From positions 1 through 55,929 of IMG/VR virus record IMGVR_UViG_3300050119_000489: a stretch of DNA of 55,929 bases, one strand, 5' to 3'. The translations under genes and the position numbers were made by a program. The notes under the pieces were generated by a model, which saw only the letters and a list, made by a program, of their open reading frames with translations, had not been told where the DNA came from and did not search any database. The stretch is from a virus. Position 1 is the first letter of the stretch. Each line of letters opens with the position of its first letter. Below are positions 1 through 6,579 of the stretch, one piece after another.

Positions 1-252
1 GAAAAGGTCTACTCGGACGCTTTCGAGGTCGGCGTCGGTGAGGTTGGCGCCGGTGAGGTCGGCGTAGGTGAGGTGGGCGCGGGTGAGGTCGGCGTCGGTG
101 AGGTCGGCGCCGGTGAGGTTGGCGCGGGTGCTAACAGCCCACCGAACCGCCAAGCCGAGTTTGATTGAGGTCGGTGCGTCTTCTGCGCAATCGATCTTCG
201 CCGTAAATTTAACCGCGCCGGTCCACCAATTTAGAACGCTGAAGTTGATCAT
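1..252 (-). CDS. Pentapeptide-repeat protein, partial at the window edge
   Basis: Leftward reading frame from an ATG at 252 that stays open to base 1, so only the first 84 residues are visible. The first ~48 residues are non-repetitive (start MINFSVLNWWTGAVKFTA) and contain a charged strand-like region. From residue ~50 the sequence becomes A(D/N/H)L-T-x repeats, the signature of a pentapeptide right-handed beta-helix. The GGTGAGGTCGGC-type DNA repeat visible at 1-130 is only the coding consequence. Proteins with this non-repetitive head followed by pentapeptide repeats recur in rhizobial prophages, and their function is not established. It is the first gene leftward from an operator-controlled promoter, so it is probably repressor-regulated. 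The 3' part lies outside the window. Confidence 0.85.
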   Translation of the reverse strand, partial: MINFSVLNWWTGAVKFTAKIDCAEDAPTSIKLGLAVRWAVSTRANLTGADLTDADLTRAHLTYADLTGANLTDADLESVRVDLF

Positions 253-285
253 GTCTTATCCCCGCTCGGTAATGAGCATGGGAAC

Positions 286-315
286 GTATTACCACGAAGG
301 TAAGACGAAAGGCAA
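286..315 (-). promoter_or_regulatory. Leftward early promoter, PL-like
   Basis: On the minus strand a -35 element TTGCCT (310-315) and a -10 element TAATAC (286-291) are separated by 18 bp. The operator TTACC-TTCGT-GGTAA overlaps the -10. The distance from the TTG of the -35 to the operator (12 nt) is the same as in the rightward promoter at 781-810. It would transcribe the pentapeptide-repeat gene. The -10 is a weak match, so the assignment rests mainly on symmetry with the rightward promoter. Confidence 0.6.
289..303. promoter_or_regulatory. Repressor operator OL1
   Basis: Perfect inverted repeat TTACC-N5-GGTAA. On the minus strand it reads TTACCTTCGTGGTAA and differs from the site at 793-807 by one base. 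It overlaps the -10 of the leftward promoter. Its centre (296) is 35 bp from that of the next site (331). Confidence 0.65.
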
Positions 316-323
316 GCGAAAAG

Positions 324-338
324 TTGCCATGGCGGTAA
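324..338. promoter_or_regulatory. Repressor operator OL2
   Basis: TTGCC-ATGGC-GGTAA, one mismatch from the TTACC-N5-GGTAA consensus. It lies upstream of the leftward -35. The 35-bp centre spacing to OL1 is the same as between the two promoter-proximal sites on the right side. An extra TTACC half-site follows at 340-344, with no matching right arm at the proper spacing. Confidence 0.5.
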
Positions 339-410
339 GTTACCGCTAAGAGTCGGGCAGACTTACCTATTCTTGATGGTTAGTGGATGGGTTTCGCGAT
401 TCTGCCTGCG

Positions 411-722
411 CTACGCGCGTCTTTTCAGGATGTCTTCAATCGCGCCGATTATTTCTGAATCGTCGGCAGGTGCGCCATCCGGCTTCGGGGCAGGCGGTGG
501 CCGCTCCACTATGTCGCCAACCGTGCAGTTAAGCGCATCGGCCGCAGCCTTGAGAAAGCCTAGCGTCGGGTCCCGCTGAAGGTTCTCGTTCCTCGAAATG
601 GTCGCTTCTGTCGTTTCTAGGCGCTCAGCTAACTGGAGCTGCGTCAGGCCGCGATGTTTCCTCCACTCCGCAAGAAAGATGCGCCGTGGCTTCAGTTTCT
701 TTGGACCAATTCGCGTAACCAT
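411..722 (-). CDS. HTH (XRE/CI-type) repressor
   Basis: 103-residue protein with a Cro/CI-type helix-turn-helix at residues ~27-46 (T-Q-L-Q-LAERL...A-TISRNE). A short second helical part follows, then a proline-rich, acidic tail (PPPAPKPDGAPADD) and a terminal helix. It is much shorter than lambda CI and has no LexA-like self-cleavage domain, so induction must work differently from RecA-driven cleavage. It is transcribed leftward and lies between two clusters of TTACC-N5-GGTAA sites, which makes it the likely immunity repressor binding both. No clear Shine-Dalgarno precedes the ATG, and the nearest operator (733-747) lies only about 10 bp upstream of the start, as expected for autoregulation. 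Confidence 0.85.
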   Translation of the reverse strand: MVTRIGPKKLKPRRIFLAEWRKHRGLTQLQLAERLETTEATISRNENLQRDPTLGFLKAAADALNCTVGDIVERPPPAPKPDGAPADDSEIIGAIEDILKRRA

Positions 723-732
723 CCAAGGAGCT

Positions 733-747
733 TAACCTAATTGGTAA
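733..747. promoter_or_regulatory. Repressor operator OR3
   Basis: TAACC-TAATT-GGTAA, one mismatch to the consensus. It is the site closest to the repressor start codon (centre 740, 25 bp from the next site), so it is well placed to control repressor synthesis. Confidence 0.5.
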
Positions 748-757
748 GGCTGCGGAT

Positions 758-772
758 TGGCCTCAATGGTAA
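758..772. promoter_or_regulatory. Repressor operator OR2
   Basis: TGGCC-TCAAT-GGTAA, two mismatches in the left arm. Its centre (765) is exactly 35 bp from OR1, matching the OL1-OL2 spacing. It is the weakest of the five sites by sequence. Confidence 0.4.
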
Positions 773-780
773 GTTGAGGC

Positions 781-810
781 TTGACGAGCGTATTACCTTC
801 ATGGTAATTC
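781..810 (+). promoter_or_regulatory. Rightward early promoter, PR-like
   Basis: A -35 element TTGACG (781-786), an 18-bp spacer and a -10-like TAATTC (805-810). The start codon of the Cro-like gene (820) lies only 10 nt beyond the -10 and no Shine-Dalgarno is seen, so the transcript may be leaderless or nearly so. The promoter should drive the early operon from 820 rightward. Confidence 0.6.
793..807. promoter_or_regulatory. Repressor operator OR1
   Basis: Perfect inverted repeat TTACC-TTCAT-GGTAA, extended by one base pair on each side (ATTACC...GGTAAT, 792-808). It overlaps the rightward -10, so bound repressor would block RNA polymerase. Confidence 0.65.
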
Positions 811-819
811 ATTGGCCCA

Positions 820-1050
820 ATGGAACATCCTCTGCGCGCCTATAGGGCTGAAAAACAGCTTTCTCTTAAGGACCTCGCCGGCCTCCTCGACGTGACGGAG
901 GCTCAGGTAAGCCGGATTGAATTGGAAAAGCGACCCGTGACTGCCGAGATGGCGGTCAAGATCGAGGAGAAAACAGGCGGCGCGGTTCCTCGTCAGGTGC
1001 TCCGGCCCGACCTTTGGCCGAACATCGAGCCTTCGGTGGCCGCGCAATGA
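820..1050 (+). CDS. Cro-like HTH regulator
   Basis: 76-residue protein with a helix-turn-helix at residues ~15-34 (S-L-K-DLAGLLDVTEAQVSRIE). It is divergent from the repressor gene and first in the rightward operon, the classic position of Cro. After the HTH a short tail contains a second helix and a tryptophan-containing end. The start at 820 is only 10 nt from the -10 element. The TGA stop overlaps the ATG of the next small gene (ATGA at 1047-1050), indicating translational coupling. Whether it acts as Cro or as an excision or lytic activator cannot be told from sequence. Confidence 0.8.
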   Translation: MEHPLRAYRAEKQLSLKDLAGLLDVTEAQVSRIELEKRPVTAEMAVKIEEKTGGAVPRQVLRPDLWPNIEPSVAAQ

Positions 1051-1178
1051 GTCGCCCAGCCATACCGATTGAAATCGATCTTGAGGCCGACACCACTTTC
1101 GTGGCGCGCAGCGCGATCAGCTTGGCGTTCACCACCGTCGAAGCGCTGATGCGGCGGCGACCGCGGAGGGCCGGCTGA
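1047..1178 (+). CDS. Small hypothetical protein (43 aa)
   Basis: 43-codon frame starting MSRPAIPIEIDLEADTTF and ending in an arginine-rich stretch (MRRRPRRAG). It is coupled to its neighbours on both sides: its ATG overlaps the Cro-like stop (ATGA), and its TGA shares a base with the next ATG (TGATG at 1176-1180). The acidic head and basic tail match no family I recognise. The tight stop/start chaining is the main evidence that it is real. Confidence 0.6.
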   Translation: MSRPAIPIEIDLEADTTFVARSAISLAFTTVEALMRRRPRRAG

Positions 1179-1321
1179 TGTCCTTCGCGCATCTTCATCC
1201 ATGGATTGCGGCCGGAATTCTTTATCTCAGCATCAGTGTGTTTTTCGTTTTGTATCGGCTGACGAGACTCGATTCACGGCCGCGTTGGTTTGTGGAACGG
1301 GCGAGGCGACCAATGCACTGA
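1178..1321 (+). CDS. Small single-pass membrane protein (47 aa)
   Basis: 47 codons with one hydrophobic segment at residues ~9-25 (W-I-A-A-G-I-L-Y-L-S-I-S-V-F-F-V-L), followed by a strongly basic tail (RLTRLDSRPRWF...RARRP). The charge pattern predicts the tail in the cytoplasm. It starts on the TGATG overlap with the preceding 43-aa gene. It is third in the early operon, directly behind the Cro-like gene. Small early membrane proteins in this place are often exclusion or host-modifying factors, but nothing in the sequence shows which. Confidence 0.6.
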   Translation: MSFAHLHPWIAAGILYLSISVFFVLYRLTRLDSRPRWFVERARRPMH

Positions 1322-1519
1322 CTGTTGAGGTCGCCCCGCCGCCTTCTCCCGGCCCGGGGCGGGCGCACGGGATGAAGTGAAACTGTTTGCGCGGCTTGCA
1401 GGCCGCGTGGTGTGAAGTCGAGTTGAGTACGAGTCCTTTTGTTCGCGTCTTCCATGCCGGTGAGTACAGCATGGAGGGCTCGTATTTTGCGTAACAAGTT
1501 TTTGCGGAAATCTACAGAA
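1322..1519. other. Early intergenic region
   Basis: 198 bp with no convincing gene. It holds a G+C-rich block around 1337-1370 and a short hairpin GCGGC-TTGCAG-GCCGC (1391-1406) with no T-run, so I do not call a terminator. In-frame TTG (1439) and ATG (1454) codons precede the next gene, so its true start could be inside this stretch. Confidence 0.4.
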
Positions 1520-1864
1520 ATGGACGGCGCGAGTTTAGTCGGCCAGGTGCGTAGGAAGCTTCACGCTCTCATCTCCGATGAAAGCCGCGGCTGGGGTGAC
1601 GCAAGCAATGCGCTGCGGCGTATTGCTTCACGCGAGTCAATCCCGGTCTCGTATCTCTGGCGCATTCTCTACAGATGGCGAGAACTGAAGGACGTTCGGA
1701 GTTCGGTGCTTTTGAAGGTGAGCCTCGCGCACGGGGCGATGTGCGAACGGCAGTTGCGGAAATATCGAGATGAGCGGGAAGAAACTCAGGCGGCGGGTTG
1801 GATTACTGAGGCTCTGGTTAGCGCGGCTGAGTCTTTGGCTGGCCAGGATGACCAAGAAAATTGA
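1520..1864 (+). CDS. Hypothetical early protein, possible DNA-binding
   Basis: 114 residues from the ATG at 1520. The same frame is open upstream to ATG 1454 and TTG 1439, but the extra residues look unstructured and basic, so the shorter form is preferred. Residues ~5-60 are helical and contain a possible HTH: R-R-I-A-S-R-E-S-I-P followed by V-S-Y-L-W-R-I-L-Y-R. A basic and acidic mix (RKYRDEREE) and an alanine-rich helix follow. I do not recognise a family. It opens the DNA-metabolism part of the early operon. Confidence 0.6.
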   Translation: MDGASLVGQVRRKLHALISDESRGWGDASNALRRIASRESIPVSYLWRILYRWRELKDVRSSVLLKVSLAHGAMCERQLRKYRDEREETQAAGWITEALVSAAESLAGQDDQEN

Positions 1865-1875
1865 AAGGGCGGGCC

Positions 1876-2355
1876 ATGTCGACAGATGACGCAGAGCGCG
1901 TAATTTCGCAGAAAGACTTGGTCTCGCTCGTCAAGGACGCCAACCTCAAACGAACGCGCATGCAGAGCATCTCCGGCGAATTAGGGGAGCGCGTCAAAAC
2001 CTTTATCGAAACCAAGCACCTCAACCGCGCCGCGTACACCGCCGTCGCGAAGCTCTGCCGCATGGACGATGAAGACAAGCGCAACGACTTCCTACGCAGC
2101 TTCGAGCTTTATCTCGATTACTGTCGCAAGGACGGCCTCCTCGGAAGCGAACACGCCGGCGACTTGGTCGACCAGGCGAACGGCGAAGATGACGCCGCGG
2201 CCGCGCAGGTCGCGCAAAACACCGCGCGCTTAGAGAGCGGCATCAAGGCCATCGATCCGACATTCGAAGACGATGCGGAGTCGGATGCACCGTCTCGGCG
2301 CAATCAGCCTGCGAATGACGACGCCGAAGCCAAGGGCACTTACCGCGAACACTGA
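1876..2355 (+). CDS. Early nucleoprotein-like protein, weak GapR (DUF2312) resemblance
   Basis: 159 residues. Start ATG 1876 is preceded by AAAGGGCGGG. Residues ~15-80 form a helical domain with I-S-G-E-L-G-E-R-V-K, HLNRAAYTAVAKL, R-M-D-D-E-D-K-R and a final Y-L-D helix. The layout of a long helix, a short loop, then K-x-x-R-x-x-K-x-D-K-R resembles GapR/DUF2312, a nucleoid-associated protein of Alphaproteobacteria, but identity is low and this is only a suggestion. The C-terminal ~60 residues are acidic and probably disordered (DDAAAAQVA, DDAESDAPS). A role in DNA binding or phage recombination is possible. Function unproven. Confidence 0.6.
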   Translation: MSTDDAERVISQKDLVSLVKDANLKRTRMQSISGELGERVKTFIETKHLNRAAYTAVAKLCRMDDEDKRNDFLRSFELYLDYCRKDGLLGSEHAGDLVDQANGEDDAAAAQVAQNTARLESGIKAIDPTFEDDAESDAPSRRNQPANDDAEAKGTYREH

Positions 2356-2373
2356 GGGCATTGGGGCAGGGGA

Positions 2374-2922
2374 ATGCTTATACTCGCTCTTGATTTGGCG
2401 GTTACGACCGGCTTTGCGTATGGCGAAAGCGGGACCATCCCGCGCTCGGGCGTCATCAGGCTGAAGAAGCCCGCAGATGGTCCGGAGATCGCCGCCTTCA
2501 ATGCCGTTTGCTGGATACGCGACAATATTAAGCGTGGCGAGATCATGCCCGACCTTGTCGCCGTCGAGGCCTATGTGCAGCCGGCCGCGCACAAGAGCTC
2601 TGACTCGATCATCCTTCAATACATGCTCCACGGCGCCGTGCAGGCATTCTGTCGCTGCCACGCCATCAGGATCGAGTCAGTCAGCGCCCAAACGGTGCGG
2701 AAGCATTTCTGCGGCCGAGCACATGCCGGCGAGCGAGCACAAACGAAATTGATGGTCGTAAGACGTGCCCAGCTTTTGAAATACCTCCCGAAGGATTGCT
2801 TTGACGATAATCGCGGCGACGCCTGCGCACTGTTCGATTGGGCAGCGGCAAAGATAGCGCACGTTCCGCCTCGCGAATTGGTCATGTTTAACGAAGCGCG
2901 TTCGGATGGAGTAGCCGCATGA
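2374..2922 (+). CDS. RuvC-like Holliday junction resolvase
   Basis: 182 residues with an RNase H-like/RuvC fold. The first strand ILALDLAVTTGFAY carries the catalytic Asp7, VAVEAY carries Glu65, and the C-terminal helix DDNRGDACALFDWA carries the acidic pair around Asp145/Asp149. This is the usual D-E-D-D metal-binding arrangement. The protein would cleave branched DNA during recombination or before packaging. Start ATG 2374 follows a strong GGGGCAGGGG. The stop overlaps the next ATG (ATGA, 2919-2922). Length is typical for phage RuvC-like proteins. Confidence 0.85.
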   Translation: MLILALDLAVTTGFAYGESGTIPRSGVIRLKKPADGPEIAAFNAVCWIRDNIKRGEIMPDLVAVEAYVQPAAHKSSDSIILQYMLHGAVQAFCRCHAIRIESVSAQTVRKHFCGRAHAGERAQTKLMVVRRAQLLKYLPKDCFDDNRGDACALFDWAAAKIAHVPPRELVMFNEARSDGVAA

Positions 2923-3557
2923 GCAATGTAGCTTTTGATTATTCGCGTGTGTCGGCCGACCGTTCTCACATCGAGCGCCGGGCGCGCATGGCGGCGATGG
3001 CTGTGCCAGATGACGGCATTCTAACCGACCATGAGCAGCGCGCGCTCCAGCGAGCGAAGTGCGAGGCGGAAGATGCAGCGAAGAGAAAAGAAATAGAAGC
3101 CGATAAAGAGCGGCAACTGCTCGAAGCGATAGCGCGCTGCAAGCTCGACGAAGAACGGATCGTGGCATCGTTTCGATATTATCACCCCACGCTCGCTGTC
3201 GAGGCCAGGAGGTGTGGACTCTCCGTCAAACTGATCCAGGTCGCGACGGCGGATTACTACAAGATGAGCGTAGGGGATTTGCTTGCGCCGCGCCGGTTCG
3301 CCCATCTAATACGCAAGCGCCAGGTTGCCATATATCTGGCAAAGACGCTGAAGCCGCGCTCTTTGCCTGAAGTGGCAAGACGTTTCAGCAAGGATCACAC
3401 GACGATACTATGGGCCGTCCGCAAGATCGGTGCGCTGCGCTTAACGGATCCCGCGCTCAACGAGACAATCACGCAAATCGAGGCATCGATCGCGGCGGCG
3501 ATGGCTGCGGCTGCTCCCGCCGCTGCATGTGCGCCTGTTGCTATGTGTGGGGAGTAG
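2919..3557 (+). CDS. DnaA domain IV (origin-box binding) protein
   Basis: 212 residues. A charged coiled-coil-like region (residues ~38-80) precedes a complete DnaA C-terminal domain at ~100-172: the V-A-T-A-D-Y-Y-K-M-S-V-G-D-L-L helix, R-K-R-Q-V-A-I-Y-L-A and the signature KDHTTILWAVRKI at 158-170. In DnaA this domain reads DnaA boxes. No ATPase (AAA+) domain is present, so it can bind such sites but cannot open an origin by itself. It may recruit the helicase to a phage origin or compete with host DnaA. An alanine-rich tail ends the protein. Confidence 0.9.
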   Translation: MSNVAFDYSRVSADRSHIERRARMAAMAVPDDGILTDHEQRALQRAKCEAEDAAKRKEIEADKERQLLEAIARCKLDEERIVASFRYYHPTLAVEARRCGLSVKLIQVATADYYKMSVGDLLAPRRFAHLIRKRQVAIYLAKTLKPRSLPEVARRFSKDHTTILWAVRKIGALRLTDPALNETITQIEASIAAAMAAAAPAAACAPVAMCGE

Positions 3558-3563
3558 GCCGGC

Positions 3564-4976
3564 ATGAGCATGGCTTGCGAATACGCCGATTTCATTAATC
3601 GCAAATCGCAGATTGAGGCGAAGGATGGCTTTGCGCCAAATTTCCTGCCGCGCGCACTGTTCGATTTTCAGGAACATCTTTGTGAGTGGGCGGTGCGAAA
3701 AGGGCGCACGGCGATCTTTGCGGATTGCGGCATGGGGAAAACACTCATGCAGCTCGCTTGGGCTGAAAATGTTGTACGCGAGACCAACAGGCCGGTGCTG
3801 ATAGCGACGCCCCTCGCCGTAGCGCAACAGACCGCGAGAGAAGCCCTAAAGTTCGACATCGAAGCGCATGTATCCTTGGATGGGAAAGTTCGACCTGGGA
3901 TCAATATCGCCAATTATGAGCGCCTTCATTATTTCGATGCCAGCGACTTCGCGGGAATGGTTTGCGATGAAAGCGCGATCCTAAAATCCTTCGACGGCGT
4001 GCGGCGACAAGAGATCACAGATTTCATGCGCAAGATGCGCTACAGACTGCTTTGCATGGCGACGCCATCACCCAACGAATACATTGAACTTGGGACGAGC
4101 TCAGAGGCCCTCGGCTATCTCGGCTATATGGATATGCTGTCAAGGTTTTTCAAAAACAATCAGGGCAATAGCATCAAGCCATTTGTCGCGCGCGATCGCG
4201 GACGAGCCTTTACGCAATTAGATGACAACGCTAAATGGCGCTTCAAGGGCCATGCGGAAGTGCCGTTCTGGAAATGGGTTTGCTCTTGGGCGCGAGCAGT
4301 TCGGAAACCATCAGATATTGGTTTTGATGATGGTCCTTTCGTATTGCCTCCGCTCATCGAGCGCCAGCATTTGGTCGAATCGCGCTCTAATCCAGACGGG
4401 ATGTTATTCGCCCTGCCGGCGTTTGGCTTGCGGGAGCAGCGTGACGAGCGGCGACGCACAATCGAAGAACGGTGCGAACGAGCTGCGGAGCTCGTTGCTG
4501 ACACGGGCGCTGCCGCCATTGCGTGGTGCCACCTGAACGACGAAGGCGACCTTCTAGAAAGCCTTATCTCCGATTGTGTCCAAGTGAGCGGGCGCGACAG
4601 CGAAGAAGCAAAAGAGGAGAAATTCTTAGCCTTCATCGATCAGAAAGCCGGCGCGCGAGTGCTCGTAACGAAGGAAAAGATAGGAGCATGGGGCCTGAAC
4701 TTTCAGCACTGCAATCATTCCGTTTCATTCCCTACGCATAGCTTTGAAGGATACTACCAAAGCGTTCGCCGCTGCTGGCGTTTTGGCCAGAAGAAGCCCG
4801 TGACTGTCGATATTGTCACGACAGAAGGCGAGAAGGATGTCCTCGCCAATTTGCGACGCAAGGCCGAGGCCGCGGACAAAATGTTTGCTGGCCTCGTCGC
4901 TCACATGCGCAGCGAGATTAACGTCAGCAGGTCATTAGAGTTTTGTCAGCCAGAGGAGGTTCCTTCGTGGCTGTAA
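3564..4976 (+). CDS. SNF2-type DEAD/DEAH helicase
   Basis: 470 residues with a superfamily-2 core. Motif I is A-D-C-G-M-G-K-T at 53-60. The Walker B position reads C-D-E-S (134-137) instead of the usual DEAH. The C-terminal lobe has motif V-like G-A-W-G-L-N-F and motif VI Q-S-V-R-R-C-W-R-F-G-Q at ~399-409, the hallmark of SNF2 enzymes. These proteins translocate on duplex DNA. Phage versions often sit next to methyltransferase genes, as here: the 3' end overlaps the methyltransferase start by 10 nt. The gene is probably early and may serve replication or remodelling. Confidence 0.9.
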   Translation: MSMACEYADFINRKSQIEAKDGFAPNFLPRALFDFQEHLCEWAVRKGRTAIFADCGMGKTLMQLAWAENVVRETNRPVLIATPLAVAQQTAREALKFDIEAHVSLDGKVRPGINIANYERLHYFDASDFAGMVCDESAILKSFDGVRRQEITDFMRKMRYRLLCMATPSPNEYIELGTSSEALGYLGYMDMLSRFFKNNQGNSIKPFVARDRGRAFTQLDDNAKWRFKGHAEVPFWKWVCSWARAVRKPSDIGFDDGPFVLPPLIERQHLVESRSNPDGMLFALPAFGLREQRDERRRTIEERCERAAELVADTGAAAIAWCHLNDEGDLLESLISDCVQVSGRDSEEAKEEKFLAFIDQKAGARVLVTKEKIGAWGLNFQHCNHSVSFPTHSFEGYYQSVRRCWRFGQKKPVTVDIVTTEGEKDVLANLRRKAEAADKMFAGLVAHMRSEINVSRSLEFCQPEEVPSWL

Positions 4977-6052
4977 TCGACCAAAAGCTCACGTCACGAT
5001 ACGCGGCCGTTAACGGGGATTGCATTGAGTACATGCAGTCCATGCCGTCTGAAAAGATCCATCTATCGATATATTCGCCGCCATTTGGTGGACTGTTTTG
5101 CTATTCGAGCTCTGATCGAGATCTCTCGAATTGCGGTAGCTATGAGCAATTCTTCGAGCACTACAATTTCGTGGTGAAGGAAATTGCGCGGCTTACTCGC
5201 CCCGGCCGAATGACCGCGGTGCATTGCATGGATGTGCCGTCTGGAAACAGCGGGACGGATCATCTGATTGATTTTCCAGGTGACATTATTCGTCTCCATG
5301 ATAAGCACGGCTTCAAATTTATCGCGCGCTATGCCGTGTGGAAAGAGCCGTTGGCAGTTCGCAATCGCACGATGGCCAAGAACCTTGCGCACCGCTCGCT
5401 CGTCGAAGATTCGTCGCGGTGTAGCGTCGCGTCTGCGGATTATCTGCTTGTCTTCCGCCGTAAGGGGGAAAACAAAATCCCCATCATGCACTCGAACGGT
5501 CTTCTGGAATACGCCGGGGAACGCCCGATTCCTGCTGACCTGTTGAAGTATCGAGGATGGACGGGAAATCAGATTGAGAATCGCTTTTCCCATTGGATCT
5601 GGCGACAATACGCATCGGCGTTTTGGGATGATATCCGGATCGGACGTGTGCTGCCGTTCCGCGGGAGCAGGGACGAGAACGACGAGAAACATGTCCATCC
5701 TCTGCAACTCGACGTCATCGATCGCTGTCTGACGCTTTGGTCAAACCCCGAAGAAACTGTGCTGACGCCCTTTATGGGCGTCGGGTCCGAAGTCTATTCC
5801 GCCCTGCGGCTTGCCCGCAAAGGGGTTGGGATCGAACTGAAGCCCTCTTATTACCAGCAAGCGTTGCGAAATATCGATGCTGTCGGAAGCGCAGATATAG
5901 AACAGCCTGCATTTGACCTTGATCCGCTTGAGCTGGGCACTGCGACGCCTGCCGAGCAAGCAAGCGCTGCGCCTGCATGGGACTCCATGTGGAAGAAGCC
6001 AATCGACCCGCAAAAAATGGCAAGCCTAAAAGCGGGGGAAAGCGGCGAATGA
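4967..6052 (+). CDS. DNA amino-methyltransferase (N4-C or N6-A, beta-type order)
   Basis: 361 residues from GTG 4967, chosen because AGGAGG lies at 4954-4959. The catalytic motif IV SPPF (37-40) comes first. The AdoMet-binding motif I F-M-G-V-G (269-273), followed by G-V-G-I-E, lies near the C terminus, which is the beta-class order. SPP(F/Y) enzymes are commonly N4-cytosine methyltransferases, but N6-adenine cannot be excluded. The specificity is unknown. The gene is sandwiched between the helicase and a GcrA-type regulator whose host counterparts sense methylated promoters. No restriction partner is seen, so it is an orphan enzyme, possibly for genome protection or regulation. Confidence 0.9.
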   Translation: MAVIDQKLTSRYAAVNGDCIEYMQSMPSEKIHLSIYSPPFGGLFCYSSSDRDLSNCGSYEQFFEHYNFVVKEIARLTRPGRMTAVHCMDVPSGNSGTDHLIDFPGDIIRLHDKHGFKFIARYAVWKEPLAVRNRTMAKNLAHRSLVEDSSRCSVASADYLLVFRRKGENKIPIMHSNGLLEYAGERPIPADLLKYRGWTGNQIENRFSHWIWRQYASAFWDDIRIGRVLPFRGSRDENDEKHVHPLQLDVIDRCLTLWSNPEETVLTPFMGVGSEVYSALRLARKGVGIELKPSYYQQALRNIDAVGSADIEQPAFDLDPLELGTATPAEQASAAPAWDSMWKKPIDPQKMASLKAGESGE

Positions 6053-6579
6053 ATTGGTTGCCAGAACATATCGCAATGGCTCGCAAGCTTTCCGCTGAAG
6101 GCTATTCGTGCGCGCAGATCGCCGGCATGCTCGGCATTCCGGGGCTCAGTCGCAGCGCTGTCATAGGCAAGCTCCATCGCTTCGGCGTCAAGCGTGCCAT
6201 GCCGCAGCGGGCGCGGAAGACGAAGCCTGCGGGCGGGCGACGCAAAGCTGTTGCGAAGCCGCTCGTTGCGACACAGCCGCCGAAGAAGCCGCAACGCAAT
6301 GGCAGCTCGTTTCGCTGGGGCAAAGGCAACGAAGACTACACTCCCAAGCCGCCGCGCGTGATGGCCGCAGATCCCGTCATCGCCGGCAAGACCATCATCG
6401 ATCTGGGCTTCGCCGAATGCCGCTTTCCGACGGGCGTGAACGAGGAGGGCACGCAAATCTTCTGCGCAGCCCCGACCGCGACTCCGTCTGAATCCTGGTG
6501 CGCGTGCCACCGCGAGATCGTATGGGCTCCGAGCACTCTGCGGCGGGCGCTGGATCGTAAGCTCGGGGTGCGGGCATGA
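6049..6579 (+). CDS. gcrA: GcrA-family cell-cycle regulator
   Basis: 176 residues from ATG 6049 (ATGA overlap with the methyltransferase stop, GGGGGAAAG upstream). Residues 1-46 are a GcrA-type HTH: W-L-P-E-H, A-M-A-R-K-L-S-A-E-G-Y-S, A-Q-I-A, then SAVIGKLHRFG. A basic linker follows. The C-terminal part has the cysteine/histidine cluster C124, C139, C151, C153 and H154 seen at the end of GcrA proteins. Host GcrA binds sigma70-RNA polymerase and stimulates promoters carrying methylated GANTC. A phage copy could redirect host polymerase. The slot beside a methyltransferase gene makes functional linkage attractive but unproven. Confidence 0.85.
   Translation: MNWLPEHIAMARKLSAEGYSCAQIAGMLGIPGLSRSAVIGKLHRFGVKRAMPQRARKTKPAGGRRKAVAKPLVATQPPKKPQRNGSSFRWGKGNEDYTPKPPRVMAADPVIAGKTIIDLGFAECRFPTGVNEEGTQIFCAAPTATPSESWCACHREIVWAPSTLRRALDRKLGVRA

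Noticed and set aside
1-130. Apparent tandem DNA repeat of GGTGAGGTCGGCG type
   Set aside because: It is the coding sequence of pentapeptide repeats on the minus strand, not a non-coding repeat or CRISPR array.
1385-1410. Hairpin GCGGC-TTGCAG-GCCGC as terminator
   Set aside because: No T-run follows and the stem is only 5 bp.
1439-1519. Longer N terminus for the gene at 1520 (TTG 1439 or ATG 1454)
   Set aside because: The extra residues look non-structured and no better Shine-Dalgarno supports them; left as an alternative.
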